Shown one piece after another: positions 1 through 8,475 of a stretch of 64,000 bases of DNA. A model generated the notes under the pieces. That model was given only the letters and a program-made list of their open reading frames with translations, made no database searches and was not told the origin of the DNA. This DNA comes from Eubacteriales bacterium (GTDB lineage Bacteria; Bacillota; Clostridia; Acetivibrionales; JANLFN01), in assembly GCA_024655885.1 (NCBI GenBank), contig JANLFN010000009.1, positions 57,333 to 121,332 on the forward strand, written 5' to 3'. Positions within the stretch are counted from its first letter, which is position 1. Each line of letters opens with the position of its first letter. The position numbers and the translations under genes are program-made.

Positions 1-230
1 ATCTGCGGAAGTGTCTTTTGGCCCCAGAGCTCCCGGAGGAGGTCTTCCTCCTCCGACGTCCATTCCCTTAACTTTTTCCTGGTTACCCCAAACTTTCGCG
101 CATAAGTAGTAATTGTGTATCTTGGGACGTTAAATTCCTTCTGCAGCTCTGTGATAGCCTCCGAACTTCCGTCGTATCTTGCTTTTATGGCCGCTGCCAG
201 TTCGTCCGAAAAATACTTCCTTTTGCTCAT
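1..230 (-). CDS. Myb/SANT-like DNA-binding protein, partial (cut by window edge)
   Basis: An open frame starts with ATG at 230 and runs off the left edge after 76 visible residues, so length and C-terminus are unknown. The visible part begins MSKRKYFSDELAAAIKARYD and later reads WTSEEEDLLRELWG, a pattern seen in SANT/Myb-like and related helix-turn-helix domains of phage proteins. It starts 6 bases after the stop of the SbcD-SbcC fusion gene and is on the same strand, so it is probably the next gene of the leftward early operon. A DNA-binding role is inferred from the motif only; a homing-endonuclease DNA-binding domain or a terminase-associated regulator are other options. Confidence 0.6.
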   Translation of the reverse strand, partial: MSKRKYFSDELAAAIKARYDGSSEAITELQKEFNVPRYTITTYARKFGVTRKKLREWTSEEEDLLRELWGQKTLPQ

Positions 231-236
231 AGCCTA

Positions 237-3200
237 CTACCCTCGAACAACCTTACTTCCATCTTCCCCAGATACCACTATCAGCTGTTGAGGGAACCGG
301 GCCTTCATTCCCACATCGTGACTGATGGCCAGGATCCGCATTTCCGGGTATTTCTCATGGATGGTCTCCAGGGCGTTGCAGTAGGCCTCTACCCCTTCAT
401 CATCGAGGAAAGGTGGTTCATCAACAAACATCATGCCCAGCTGCAGCCCAACCCTGGAGGCCTTGACCATAGCTAAGGCGAAGGAGACTGCCAGCGCCGC
501 CCGGACCTTCTGCCCACCGGATCGGCTCAGGTATGGGAGCTCGCCATGATCCACGTCGATGATCACAATATCCAGCGTGGCAATTTCTTTTCCCTTGTTG
601 CTTTTCAGAGTCCGTTCCGTCCGGAATTCCAGCCGCATCCTTCCTCCGGTCATCTGGCTGAGGATCTGATTAGCGGAGGCCTCGAGCTCTGGAATGATGT
701 CCCTGATGATCTGGTGTGGAATACCGTCCTGGCCGAAGGCCTCAACTAATACCTGCAGCCTGGCCGTCCTGGCCGATAATTGTCTGATCAGGTCCATTTT
801 CCTTTCGAGTGAAAGCTGTTTTTCATTCAGAACAGCCAACTTTTCTTCCAGGCTTCCCAGCTGCCGGTTTAATCCGGACAGGGTGTCTTCAAGGTTCCTG
901 ATCTCGTCCTGTAAGCGATATGCTTCATCAATATACTTTTGTCCATCCTGGACCTGGAGGCCTAATTCCGCCGCTTTTTCTTTGGTTGCCTGACTCTCGA
1001 ATGTCAACTTTTCAATTTCCCGCTGCAATCCCTCAATCTGTGGAAGAATCGTATCCAGATAGGTCCTGGCGGCGGGCAGTTGTTTCCATTGTTCCTCAAA
1101 ACTACTGAGCTCCAGTTCGGATTTTTTTAGGTTGTCGTAGTCTGCAATTTCCTGCTGTAGCTGTTGGATCTCCTCGTCTATATGCTGTTTATCCGTCGTT
1201 TTGAGGATGATTTGAGCCTCGACCTCCATCAGCCTGCCGTGGTGAAGGGTTAGGAGCTTCTTATCTCCTTCCAGCTGCGCCAGCTGCTGCTTTATCTGAC
1301 GGTACTTTTCTGCCTTGGCTTTGATTTCGTCATGCTGTTCTTTCGAATAATCCAGTTCCTCAAGCTCCTTCTGCAGGGCATTGCATTGTTCCAGCAAATC
1401 CGCCCGCTGAATTTTTGTGGCCGACAGGAAAGATTCAATTTCCACATCCAGCTGGGCGATTTCGCCGACAGCCTGTTTGGCATCCTTCAGGAAGGCGCAT
1501 TCCGCATTGCCGATATCAATGCATCCCGCCTGGTCCAGCAGCTTTGTTTTTTGCCGATAGGCTTCCTGGGCTTGCTTTAGAAGTTTGAGCCTATTGGTAG
1601 TATCCTGATCAAATAGATCCAATTTGTTTTTTGCAGTGGCAATCTGAGCAGTTAAGGAGATATGCCGATGATTCTTTTGTTCATGGACCTGCAGTTCTTC
1701 CTCGGCCCCTGCAAGCCTTTTCTCTTTCGCGATTAGGGCATCGTATTCATTCAATCTATCTTGAATGGTTTTGATATTCCCCTCTAATTTCGATTTTTCC
1801 GCTTCCAGGGTGGACAATTCCATTGCCAGTTTGCCGGACAGAGACTTTTTGTCTGCATGCAGCTTTAGCTTCCCCTCTGCCGCCGCCAGCTTTTCTTTAA
1901 CTCCCTGTAGTGCAATGTGTTTGAGATTCAATTCATCTTCCCTGGATAAAAAGTCTTTGGTGGCTGCTGCATTTTTGGTGAGCTCCTCAAATTTTACCGT
2001 CTTTTCTTGTGCTTCGATATCCTTCTTTGCTGCCTCTTCCAGAAGCCGTTCCTTTTCGTGCCGGGCCTGGTCAATGGTTGCCATTCTAACGGCGGCTTCA
2101 TCCTTTTGTTTCCGGAGCAAATTCAACGCTGCCTCTGTTTTTTGCAGTTCGGTTTTTCTGGAGATCTGCTCGGTCTCCAGATCATGGATCTGGGCGACTT
2201 CCTCCTCTAGGGCAGACACTTCATCCTTATCCTGCTTCAGTTCCCGGTTGACCTCCGTAAGGAGCTTCTTTGTCTCATCCTCCAGCTGCTCATATATACC
2301 GAGTCCTAACAGGCTTGCCAGCACACTCATGCGGTCCTCAGGCTTCGCTTCCATAAACCGCCCATACTGGTCCTGCATGATGAGGACACAAGATCGGAAG
2401 GTGTCCGCATCCATACCCAGGAGCTGCTGAATCTTTTCCTGAGTGTCCACAAGCTTCTGGCAGCTGATGTCTTCCCATCTGGCATGATAAAGTCTGTTTT
2501 CGTTTTCATTCTCAGGCATTACCCCATACATTGCCCTTGCCAGTGCCAACGTACCTTTTCCAGACCTCTGTCTTGTCCTTGTAACCCGGTATGTTTCGTT
2601 TCCCAACTGGAAAGTAAAGCTGATACTTCCTGACTTCTCCCCACTCCGGATCCACCCAGTCAAGTCTCCTTCCCTTGGTTGCTCATATAAGCAATCCACA
2701 ATGGCATCCATGAACAGGCTGCTTTTGCCGGATCCGTTCCGGCCATTAACCATTGCGAAGGAAATATCCCGGAAGTTAAGCGTCTCATCAGCATAGCTGC
2801 GGTAATTGTGGACTGAAATCTCTACCGGCATAAACAACCCTGTCTGTCCGCCTGCAGGAGTTGAGGCTTCAATTTTCTCAATAATAGGCAATGCTTCGAT
2901 AAAAATGTGATCACTTTCAGGAGATTTAATTTCCTTTTCTAATAAATACCTGCAAAGAGAATCTTTCACCGTCAACTTTTCGTGCAGCCTTTCCCTGTTG
3001 ACACTGACCTCAATCTTCTCCGGCCGGATTTCTGCTACATAATAAGCGCCGGCTGCGTACAAATCGCGCTCCAATTTCTTCTTGTCCAGCGCCTTTTCGG
3101 TGGCTTCGTCGCAGGTGTAGAGGATGCGGACAACATCATTTTCGATGCATTTTTTGAAATCAACTATAGCTTGGTCAAATAATCCGGTGTTATCTGCCAC

Positions 3201-4061
3201 AACCTTTATGGTTGAAAACTCCCTGGCAGGAGTATTAATAAAATCGGATTCAAATCCCTCTTTAATATGCTCAATATTGTGGACCCAGAACCCCTTCTCA
3301 TGCCCTTCATCGTTGAACGTGAAAGCATCAATGCTGCCGGCATAATAAACTGGCTTATTACATATCTCAACCCTCTGCGCCTTGTGGATGTGCCCCAAGC
3401 ACACCAAATCAAATGAGCTATTATCTAGTGCCGACGCCGGCAGCACAACCTCATTCGCCTGGAATACATGCTGGCCGTTGTCCAGCTCACAGCCCACAAC
3501 GGTATGGTGCGCCATTAGCACAGAAGGTATGCTAGGATCAACCTGGGCGCTCAAGCCCTGTATGATGGTTGATAGCTGCTGGGTAAATACCTGGTTCTCT
3601 TCTTCCGCAGATAACCCCGGGAACTGAGCCCTAAAATGGCCTTTGTCGAAACCGGGAAGGGCAGCAACTTGGATGGGACCTGAAGCTGTATAAATAATTG
3701 CAATATCAGGAGTATCAAAAAAGCAGCAATTCCTGTCTCCGCATATCCGAATAAGACTGTTGAACATCTCCTGTGAATCATGGTTAGGCGTACCGTAAAG
3801 GATTACTACAGGAGCGGTTCCCTTAAGTTTATCAATGTAATCCGCCGCAACTCTCAATTCAATATTGCTACGGTCAGACCATGTTTTTGCAACGTGCCAT
3901 ATGTCGCCTGCTATCAAGATAATATCCGGCTGCTCCTGCCTGGCAGTCTCAACAAGCGCGTCCAGGCATTTCATTGTATTTTCCATTCTCTTATATGAGT
4001 CATCGCACTGGGGGCCGACATAGGCCCCCAGGTGCCAATCCGATGTGTGGAGTATCTTCAT
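237..4061 (-). CDS. SbcD-SbcC (MRE11-RAD50) single-polypeptide fusion
   Basis: A 1274-aa protein joins a complete MRE11/SbcD nuclease to a complete RAD50/SbcC ATPase. Residues 1-about 400 carry the phosphodiesterase motifs in order: HTSDWHLG, IAGDIWH, GTPNHD, MAHHTVV and GHIHKAQ. From about residue 418 a RAD50 head begins (VHNYRSYADE), with Walker [10 protein letters not shown], long coiled coils, a C-terminal signature motif YLSRSGGQKVR, Walker B MMFVDEPPFLDD and the switch His in AISHD. The coiled-coil tip has GCIDIGNAECAF, i.e. two Cys separated by seven residues rather than the usual CxxC zinc hook. SbcD and SbcC are normally separate proteins. The start overlaps the stop of a 36-aa gene (ATGA), and an annealing protein lies just upstream, so it probably supplies the nuclease half of a phage recombination system. 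Function is inferred from family; the fusion is seen directly. Confidence 0.93.
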   Translation of the reverse strand: MKILHTSDWHLGAYVGPQCDDSYKRMENTMKCLDALVETARQEQPDIILIAGDIWHVAKTWSDRSNIELRVAADYIDKLKGTAPVVILYGTPNHDSQEMFNSLIRICGDRNCCFFDTPDIAIIYTASGPIQVAALPGFDKGHFRAQFPGLSAEEENQVFTQQLSTIIQGLSAQVDPSIPSVLMAHHTVVGCELDNGQHVFQANEVVLPASALDNSSFDLVCLGHIHKAQRVEICNKPVYYAGSIDAFTFNDEGHEKGFWVHNIEHIKEGFESDFINTPAREFSTIKVVADNTGLFDQAIVDFKKCIENDVVRILYTCDEATEKALDKKKLERDLYAAGAYYVAEIRPEKIEVSVNRERLHEKLTVKDSLCRYLLEKEIKSPESDHIFIEALPIIEKIEASTPAGGQTGLFMPVEISVHNYRSYADETLNFRDISFAMVNGRNGSGKSSLFMDAIVDCLYEQPREGDLTGWIRSGEKSGSISFTFQLGNETYRVTRTRQRSGKGTLALARAMYGVMPENENENRLYHARWEDISCQKLVDTQEKIQQLLGMDADTFRSCVLIMQDQYGRFMEAKPEDRMSVLASLLGLGIYEQLEDETKKLLTEVNRELKQDKDEVSALEEEVAQIHDLETEQISRKTELQKTEAALNLLRKQKDEAAVRMATIDQARHEKERLLEEAAKKDIEAQEKTVKFEELTKNAAATKDFLSREDELNLKHIALQGVKEKLAAAEGKLKLHADKKSLSGKLAMELSTLEAEKSKLEGNIKTIQDRLNEYDALIAKEKRLAGAEEELQVHEQKNHRHISLTAQIATAKNKLDLFDQDTTNRLKLLKQAQEAYRQKTKLLDQAGCIDIGNAECAFLKDAKQAVGEIAQLDVEIESFLSATKIQRADLLEQCNALQKELEELDYSKEQHDEIKAKAEKYRQIKQQLAQLEGDKKLLTLHHGRLMEVEAQIILKTTDKQHIDEEIQQLQQEIADYDNLKKSELELSSFEEQWKQLPAARTYLDTILPQIEGLQREIEKLTFESQATKEKAAELGLQVQDGQKYIDEAYRLQDEIRNLEDTLSGLNRQLGSLEEKLAVLNEKQLSLERKMDLIRQLSARTARLQVLVEAFGQDGIPHQIIRDIIPELEASANQILSQMTGGRMRLEFRTERTLKSNKGKEIATLDIVIIDVDHGELPYLSRSGGQKVRAALAVSFALAMVKASRVGLQLGMMFVDEPPFLDDEGVEAYCNALETIHEKYPEMRILAISHDVGMKARFPQQLIVVSGEDGSKVVRG

Positions 4062-4168
4062 TTCCTATTCCTCCTTCTGCTTGCCCGTGCAATCTTATTA
4101 CGGATTTTTCGGCGGTCTTTGTGCACGAGCGCTTTGCCTGTTTGAGGGTCTTTATATCTTGTTTTCAT
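4058..4168 (-). CDS. 36-aa basic peptide between annealing protein and SbcDC
   Basis: A 36-residue frame (MKTRYKDPQTGKALVHKD then a run rich in Arg and Lys) starts 2 bases after the stop of the annealing-protein gene, has a GGGGGA-type ribosome-binding site, and ends in a TGA that overlaps the ATG of the SbcD-SbcC fusion gene. About 40% of residues are Lys or Arg, with none of the features of a folded enzyme. The tight packing on both sides argues that it is translated. It could be a nucleic-acid-binding accessory peptide or a coupling frame that delivers ribosomes to the large gene downstream. No family is recognised. Confidence 0.6.
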   Translation of the reverse strand: MKTRYKDPQTGKALVHKDRRKIRNKIARASRRRNRK

Positions 4169-4170
4169 CC

Positions 4171-5013
4171 TTATTTTCCCCCATTCTGCTGCCATGGCAT
4201 GCTTTGATGTGGATCCGGCTGTTCAACATCATAGTCCGAATCTATGATTTCTCCGGTTTCAGTATCAACATTTGAAGGTGCAGCCTTTAGCATTGGAGCT
4301 GATAATCCACTGCCATATAACAGGTTTGTTGCAGCCAGGTGCCCGGCAATTAATGCTTTTTTAACGTCAGCATCATTGGAGTCAAGCACCGGATAAGCCA
4401 CTATAAATGGCTTTTTCAGTTCTTCTAGGGTATATGCACTTTTTATATTTAGGCCTTTCCTGATGCATCTGCTCATTGCTTTACTCTCAGCCTGCTCCCC
4501 TGCAAATTCCTTCATCTTATTGATCTGAGATATGCTGTATCCAGAATCGTTTCTATCCTGTTTTACTTTATAATTGCTGAAGTCAATTTCTTTCGTAGCC
4601 TCTACCAAGCGCATACCTCCAGATAATTCCGGGAACTTCATTTTGACTTTCCACGCAACATTTGCAGCGCACGCACAACTTCCACATGCCGGGGCTTGCT
4701 GGGTCGCCTTTACAATATCGATGCATTTTTCACATACCTTGGGACGTACCCTGGTTGATTCCACGATCTGACCATTCGCAGCTGTCATTAGCTTAAGCAG
4801 CCCCTTATGGGTTATGGCATACATGGTTTGATTATTTATTTTCTCAGCGTTCCGTTCCTCATAGATTTCTTTGTCTGCCAGGTTAGTTGAAATACTAACT
4901 TTATTTACAACAATTTTATAGATTGGATTGACTTCCTGAATTGACTGTACCGGCAACAGGAGATTGAATTTCTCCGGGTCATAATCGTTTAGAATATTGA
5001 AATTTTCGCTCAT
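4171..5013 (-). CDS. phage single-strand annealing protein-like (recombinase) protein
   Basis: The 280-aa product looks like a phage single-strand annealing protein of the broad RecT/Red-beta type: an N-terminal domain with alternating strands (INPIYKIVVN-like region, residues 30-60), a middle section with four closely spaced Cys (CEKC and CGSCAC, about residues 95-120), and a helical stretch with EQAESKAMSRCIRKGLN (about 175-195), a pattern I associate with annealing proteins of Firmicutes prophages. The C-terminus is loose and acidic. It lies directly upstream of an SbcD-SbcC fusion, giving the usual pairing of an annealing protein with a nuclease. ATG is preceded by AGAGGTC at good spacing. 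Assignment rests on pattern and context; an exact family cannot be fixed without a profile search. Confidence 0.65.
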   Translation of the reverse strand: MSENFNILNDYDPEKFNLLLPVQSIQEVNPIYKIVVNKVSISTNLADKEIYEERNAEKINNQTMYAITHKGLLKLMTAANGQIVESTRVRPKVCEKCIDIVKATQQAPACGSCACAANVAWKVKMKFPELSGGMRLVEATKEIDFSNYKVKQDRNDSGYSISQINKMKEFAGEQAESKAMSRCIRKGLNIKSAYTLEELKKPFIVAYPVLDSNDADVKKALIAGHLAATNLLYGSGLSAPMLKAAPSNVDTETGEIIDSDYDVEQPDPHQSMPWQQNGGK

Positions 5014-5066
5014 ACATTTGACCTCTTTCCTTTTTTAGTGTTATACTTGACTTGGATAATTAATTT

Positions 5067-5546
5067 TTATTCGCCGCACCGTTTTAATGCTTCATAGCAT
5101 TGTGCGGCTATTTTTACGATCGTATCGATATCTGCCTTATGTCCGAAACTCAAAAGATTGAAACGAATATCCTCTGTGGTGATATCCATGACCTGCTTAA
5201 ATTGCGTATCTGTCAACGGACCCACGATCAACTCCAGCTTTTCCCTCAGTGTCTTTGGACCTTTGCCCGGTAAGTATACCAGCCGGTCGTTGATGATTAC
5301 CGCCTTTCCTTCCAGCACCTCCCGGGCGATCCAGGGATATCCGGCCTGCTCGTATATCCGGTTGATATACTCTGCCTGCCGTCCTACTTTGTTAATGTCC
5401 TCCATGAGCTTTTCCATGTCTACATCGTAGAGGATGACCTCAGGTCCGCAAATTTCTAACCCCGCAGTGGTTTCTACCTTTTCCAGAATGTCCAGCAACG
5501 CCGGGTCTACATTGTGCCGGATGAATACTCTTACCTCACTTTTCAT
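5067..5546 (-). CDS. unknown phage protein, 159 aa
   Basis: I do not recognise the family. The protein starts MKSEVRVFIRHN and contains a mixed alpha/beta region with DVDMEKLMEDINKVGRQ and a C-terminal helical part ending EALKRCGE. No signal peptide or membrane segment is visible. A longer frame is open to 5561, but the ATG at 5546 is preferred: it has GGAGGGAAGAGG just upstream and overlaps the TGA of the preceding 50-aa gene as ATGA. It sits between that Cys-rich peptide and the annealing-protein gene in the leftward early operon, so a role in phage DNA metabolism is possible but not shown. Confidence 0.7.
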   Translation of the reverse strand: MKSEVRVFIRHNVDPALLDILEKVETTAGLEICGPEVILYDVDMEKLMEDINKVGRQAEYINRIYEQAGYPWIAREVLEGKAVIINDRLVYLPGKGPKTLREKLELIVGPLTDTQFKQVMDITTEDIRFNLLSFGHKADIDTIVKIAAQCYEALKRCGE

Positions 5547-5695
5547 TCCTCTTCCCTCCATTCAAATGTTTTGCAATCCAATACACTGCCATGCCCTGGC
5601 ATAATCTCATCTTTCAGCTCAATCTCCTCTTTTGTACACCGTCCCTCCTTGTTATATTTGCAATCCCACTCACACAATACTTTGGGCACCTGCAT
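5543..5695 (-). CDS. 50-aa Cys-rich peptide (zinc-ribbon-like)
   Basis: A 50-residue frame starts MQVPKVLCEWDCKYN and holds four Cys spaced as C-x3-C-x7-C then a fourth near the C-terminus (LDCKTFEW), a layout compatible with one bound zinc. A strong AGGAAAAGGAGGG ribosome-binding site precedes ATG, and the TGA overlaps the ATG of the next gene, so translation is very likely. Small Cys4 proteins of this style are common in early regions of Firmicutes prophages; no function is known to me. Confidence 0.7.
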   Translation of the reverse strand: MQVPKVLCEWDCKYNKEGRCTKEEIELKDEIMPGHGSVLDCKTFEWREEE

Positions 5696-5711
5696 CCCTC
5701 CTTTTCCTGTG

Positions 5712-5915
5712 TTATGCGACAGTTTCTCCCCGGTACCATGCCTGACAGTCTATCAACCGGAAGTAATATCGCCCATTGATTTGCAAATGCAGCATTCCGT
5801 CCCGGATCCATCGCAGAATATCCCTATGGCTACAATTCCATACTTTCTTCAGTGCTTCCATGCTGATATATCCATCAGGGACTGTGCTTCCTTTTGGCCG
5901 GCCTCCTTTCTTCAA
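5712..5915 (-). CDS. 67-aa helix-turn-helix protein (excisionase/MerR-like)
   Basis: The product begins MKKGGRPKGSTVPDGYISME, an AT-hook-like GRPKG followed by a short winged-helix-like segment ALKKVWNCSHRDILRWIRDG with an aromatic tail GRYYFRLIDCQAW. This layout, in which a helix-turn-helix is followed by a small beta wing, resembles excisionase/MerR-type DNA-binding domains. The start codon is TTG at 5915; the choice is supported by GGAGGTGAG nine bases upstream, inside the 3' end of the preceding 798-aa gene, whose TGA overlaps the TTG. It may be a recombination directionality factor for the serine recombinase at 12.5 kb, or a local regulator; both are inference. Confidence 0.65.
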   Translation of the reverse strand: MKKGGRPKGSTVPDGYISMEALKKVWNCSHRDILRWIRDGMLHLQINGRYYFRLIDCQAWYRGETVA

Positions 5916-8308
5916 GGTAACTCACCTCCATAAAATTCAAACTGGTCGCAGGTTTCCTCACTAATGTCCACATACCGCTCGTAGACTGTACACCAGGTAC
6001 GATTGTTGTTCTCCAGCTCGTCGGCGTTGTAGTCCATGTCTGCCTTTGCGCAGGATCCGCAGGCACAAGCCGGATCATCTGTGATGCGGATTGGGCTGTT
6101 GTTTTGCGGAGCCTCTGGAGCCTCCGGCTTCGGCCGAGTTGTTGCCTTATATGTGGCTGTTTCAATGCGGTCTAATACGGTCATTGCATTATCCAGGGTA
6201 TTGATGATGTCGTTATAATAATCCGGATCCACCTGATCGGCAAAAACCTTGATTTCCTTATCAGTGAGCTTTGCCAGGCCTTCATACAATGACGACACCT
6301 TGTCGTAGATGGCCAGGGCCACTTCGTCGGGGATGACTTCCTTTTCTACGACCTTTTCTTCCACAACCTTAACTGGCTGTGTTTCAATGGGTTTCTCCTT
6401 GAGCTGCTTCCGGAGGTTGTTGATCTCCTGGTTGAGCGTTTTTCTGTCCTCTCTCAGAGATTCAACTTCAGCCTGGTATTTCGCGATCTTTTTTCCCAAC
6501 TCCTGGACCTTCGCAGGATCGCCGTTGCGTTTGGCCTGGTCCAGCTGCTGGCTGAACTCTCCCAACTGCCGATCTTTTTCTTTAAGCTGGCGGTCGAGCT
6601 CTCGGGCGTGTTGCTCAGCTGCGATTTTTTCCTGGAATGCCTTGTCTCTTTCTCTTAAGGCAACGTCCCTATGGTTGCTAATGACCTTGAGTTTTTCTTC
6701 CAGCTCCTTGTACTGCTTGTGTGTGGTGATATCACCGGAAGCCACCTTGTCAGACAGCTCTTTCGGGGCTGACGGCTTGGATGCGGCGAATAAGAGAGAT
6801 GGTTGAATGTTCTCGGCAGCTTCGATGTTGTCAAAATTTTTGACAACATACTCATATGCTTGGATATAGTTCTGCGCAGTTTGCCTTGATATATTAAGAC
6901 TTTCAGTCCACTTACCAAAAACGCCTTCATATTTGTTGTGGCTTGAAAGTCTGTCTCTAGCTTCTTTGAATTCTTTTCCTAATGCAATAACTGATTTAAT
7001 ACGAATTTCAGTTATGCGATTTGCCTTCTCCTGCAGGAAGGCAGCTGTCTCAGCATCCAATGTGGAATAGTCAAAACTTTGGACATTATTGGACACCGAT
7101 GCTTCCAGGGCAATGTCTTCGGCAGGTGTTTTTTCTTGAGTTTGGACAGTGCCGGACACTTCCTTCCAAACATCGCAATCAACTTCTCCAACATGTTGCA
7201 TCCAGGTTTTCAGCGCATCACCTTTTGCAAGTACCAGTGCACAACCTTCGTTATGCACGCAATAGTAGCCACATTCGGTGTTTTTGTATTTGCATTTCTG
7301 TTCCGGGTAAATCATTTCTTCATTCTCTCCTTTCTTCACATACGCTGCACACTGTCCTTTTTCCGGACTGTTAGGCACGCAGCCGGTTCCCTCGTTTTCG
7401 CACTGTCTGCATATTTCAGGCATATTTCCTTCCATCTCTGCGCACCTGCTACATAGGTCTGGCTCTACCCAGCAGCAACCGTCCTCACATGCGTGATCAT
7501 TAGTACATCCACAAACACGACATTTCTGCTCATCGAAAAGGCTTTCACTGTCTTCTTCCTCATATCTCTCATCCGGCGCTGCCTCGATTTCCGGAAAGAA
7601 CTTCTCGATGAGCGCCTTCTTTGCAGCCATCCCCTTTTTGTTCTGGCTGCAGCTAACGGATATCACCCGCCGGCAGTCATCTTCGTCCTGGTTGTATCCA
7701 GCGGATAGATCAGGCTGAGATTCACAGTATTCAAATATAGATTCCAAAAAATCTTTATGTAGAGATCTGATTTGGATTGTGAGTTTGTCCTCCGTTGAGC
7801 CGACCCAATCATTCACCTGATTCGGTGGCTTGCTGCCAGCCCGGCACTCCCAACGAATATGCCTTTTGTTCTCGCCCCAACCATCGGTTACCTCAACCCA
7901 AAACGGGCAGTCAGCGCATTCCTTGTCGCTTTCATCTATTGTGTATCCTGTAACAGCCGCCGTGCTATTCTTCTCAAATTTCCGGCCACATTTGGTCCAG
8001 TAGGTTTTCTTTGGCACTTTCTCAACCTCCTCATTCTTTCGCCATCTCGGCTCCCTTTCATAGTTCTGGCTTTCGTCATATTCCCAGCCGCTCCCGTCTC
8101 CGAACCGCTTTTCGCACTCTATACAACCTATCGTATCGATAATGGGGCAGTGGATATATCCGTCCTGGTATATCTCAGTCGTTGCCTCAAGGCATTGCCT
8201 CACAATGGAGCCGGTATATTCCACATAGGCCATTCCATCGGGGCAAGACTTCTGATTCCTGCAACGGTGAGATTCATAATACAAGCAACAGAAGCAATTG
8301 CACGTCAT
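5912..8308 (-). CDS. 798-aa multi-Cys, DUF3102 and coiled-coil phage protein
   Basis: This large protein is a mosaic. Residues 1-about 200 contain many Cys (start MTCNCFCCLYYES, later CADCPFW), residues about 265-330 hold a dense zinc-binding-like block beginning CRVCGCTNDHAC, and about 345-400 another Cys cluster. Residues about 430-520 match the DUF3102 type (ALGKEFKEARDRLS, then SRQTAQNYIQAY), which is linked to ParB/KorB-like DNA-binding helices in phage proteins. Residues about 540-670 form a long heptad coiled coil, and the C-terminus has a last Cys group starting CACGSC. Its ATG overlaps the TGA of the upstream 56-aa gene. Cys modules that are usually separate small phage proteins appear joined here. 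The role is unknown; a DNA-binding scaffold is plausible. Confidence 0.75.
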   Translation of the reverse strand: MTCNCFCCLYYESHRCRNQKSCPDGMAYVEYTGSIVRQCLEATTEIYQDGYIHCPIIDTIGCIECEKRFGDGSGWEYDESQNYEREPRWRKNEEVEKVPKKTYWTKCGRKFEKNSTAAVTGYTIDESDKECADCPFWVEVTDGWGENKRHIRWECRAGSKPPNQVNDWVGSTEDKLTIQIRSLHKDFLESIFEYCESQPDLSAGYNQDEDDCRRVISVSCSQNKKGMAAKKALIEKFFPEIEAAPDERYEEEDSESLFDEQKCRVCGCTNDHACEDGCCWVEPDLCSRCAEMEGNMPEICRQCENEGTGCVPNSPEKGQCAAYVKKGENEEMIYPEQKCKYKNTECGYYCVHNEGCALVLAKGDALKTWMQHVGEVDCDVWKEVSGTVQTQEKTPAEDIALEASVSNNVQSFDYSTLDAETAAFLQEKANRITEIRIKSVIALGKEFKEARDRLSSHNKYEGVFGKWTESLNISRQTAQNYIQAYEYVVKNFDNIEAAENIQPSLLFAASKPSAPKELSDKVASGDITTHKQYKELEEKLKVISNHRDVALRERDKAFQEKIAAEQHARELDRQLKEKDRQLGEFSQQLDQAKRNGDPAKVQELGKKIAKYQAEVESLREDRKTLNQEINNLRKQLKEKPIETQPVKVVEEKVVEKEVIPDEVALAIYDKVSSLYEGLAKLTDKEIKVFADQVDPDYYNDIINTLDNAMTVLDRIETATYKATTRPKPEAPEAPQNNSPIRITDDPACACGSCAKADMDYNADELENNNRTWCTVYERYVDISEETCDQFEFYGGELP

Positions 8309-8475
8309 GTTTTACCAGTCTCCCCGATCCGCCGGGCCGTCATGGCCGACATCCCACACCAGGGGTCGCTCGTCCTGATGCCGAAAAACTTGCAAGCTTC
8401 ACGTTTTGCTTTACTGCTGTTTGCGGCTTCAATTTCAACCATCCTTCCGCCTGGTGATGTGACTATGTATTTCAC
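8305..8475 (-). CDS. 56-aa phage peptide
   Basis: A GTG-started frame (second residue onwards KYIVTSPGGRMVEIEAANSS) is preceded by GGAGGGAG at seven bases and ends in TGA overlapping the ATG of the 798-aa gene. Its 5' end overlaps the last 41 bases of the GIY-YIG gene. The region KAKREACKFFGI suggests a short helical domain. No family recognised; translation is supported by the ribosome-binding site and the overlapping stop/start. Confidence 0.6.
   Translation of the reverse strand: MKYIVTSPGGRMVEIEAANSSKAKREACKFFGIRTSDPWCGMSAMTARRIGETGKT

Noticed and set aside
1765..2430. 221-aa Ser-rich frame on the plus strand
   Set aside because: It is the antisense shadow of the RAD50 coiled coil, low in complexity and without a ribosome-binding site.
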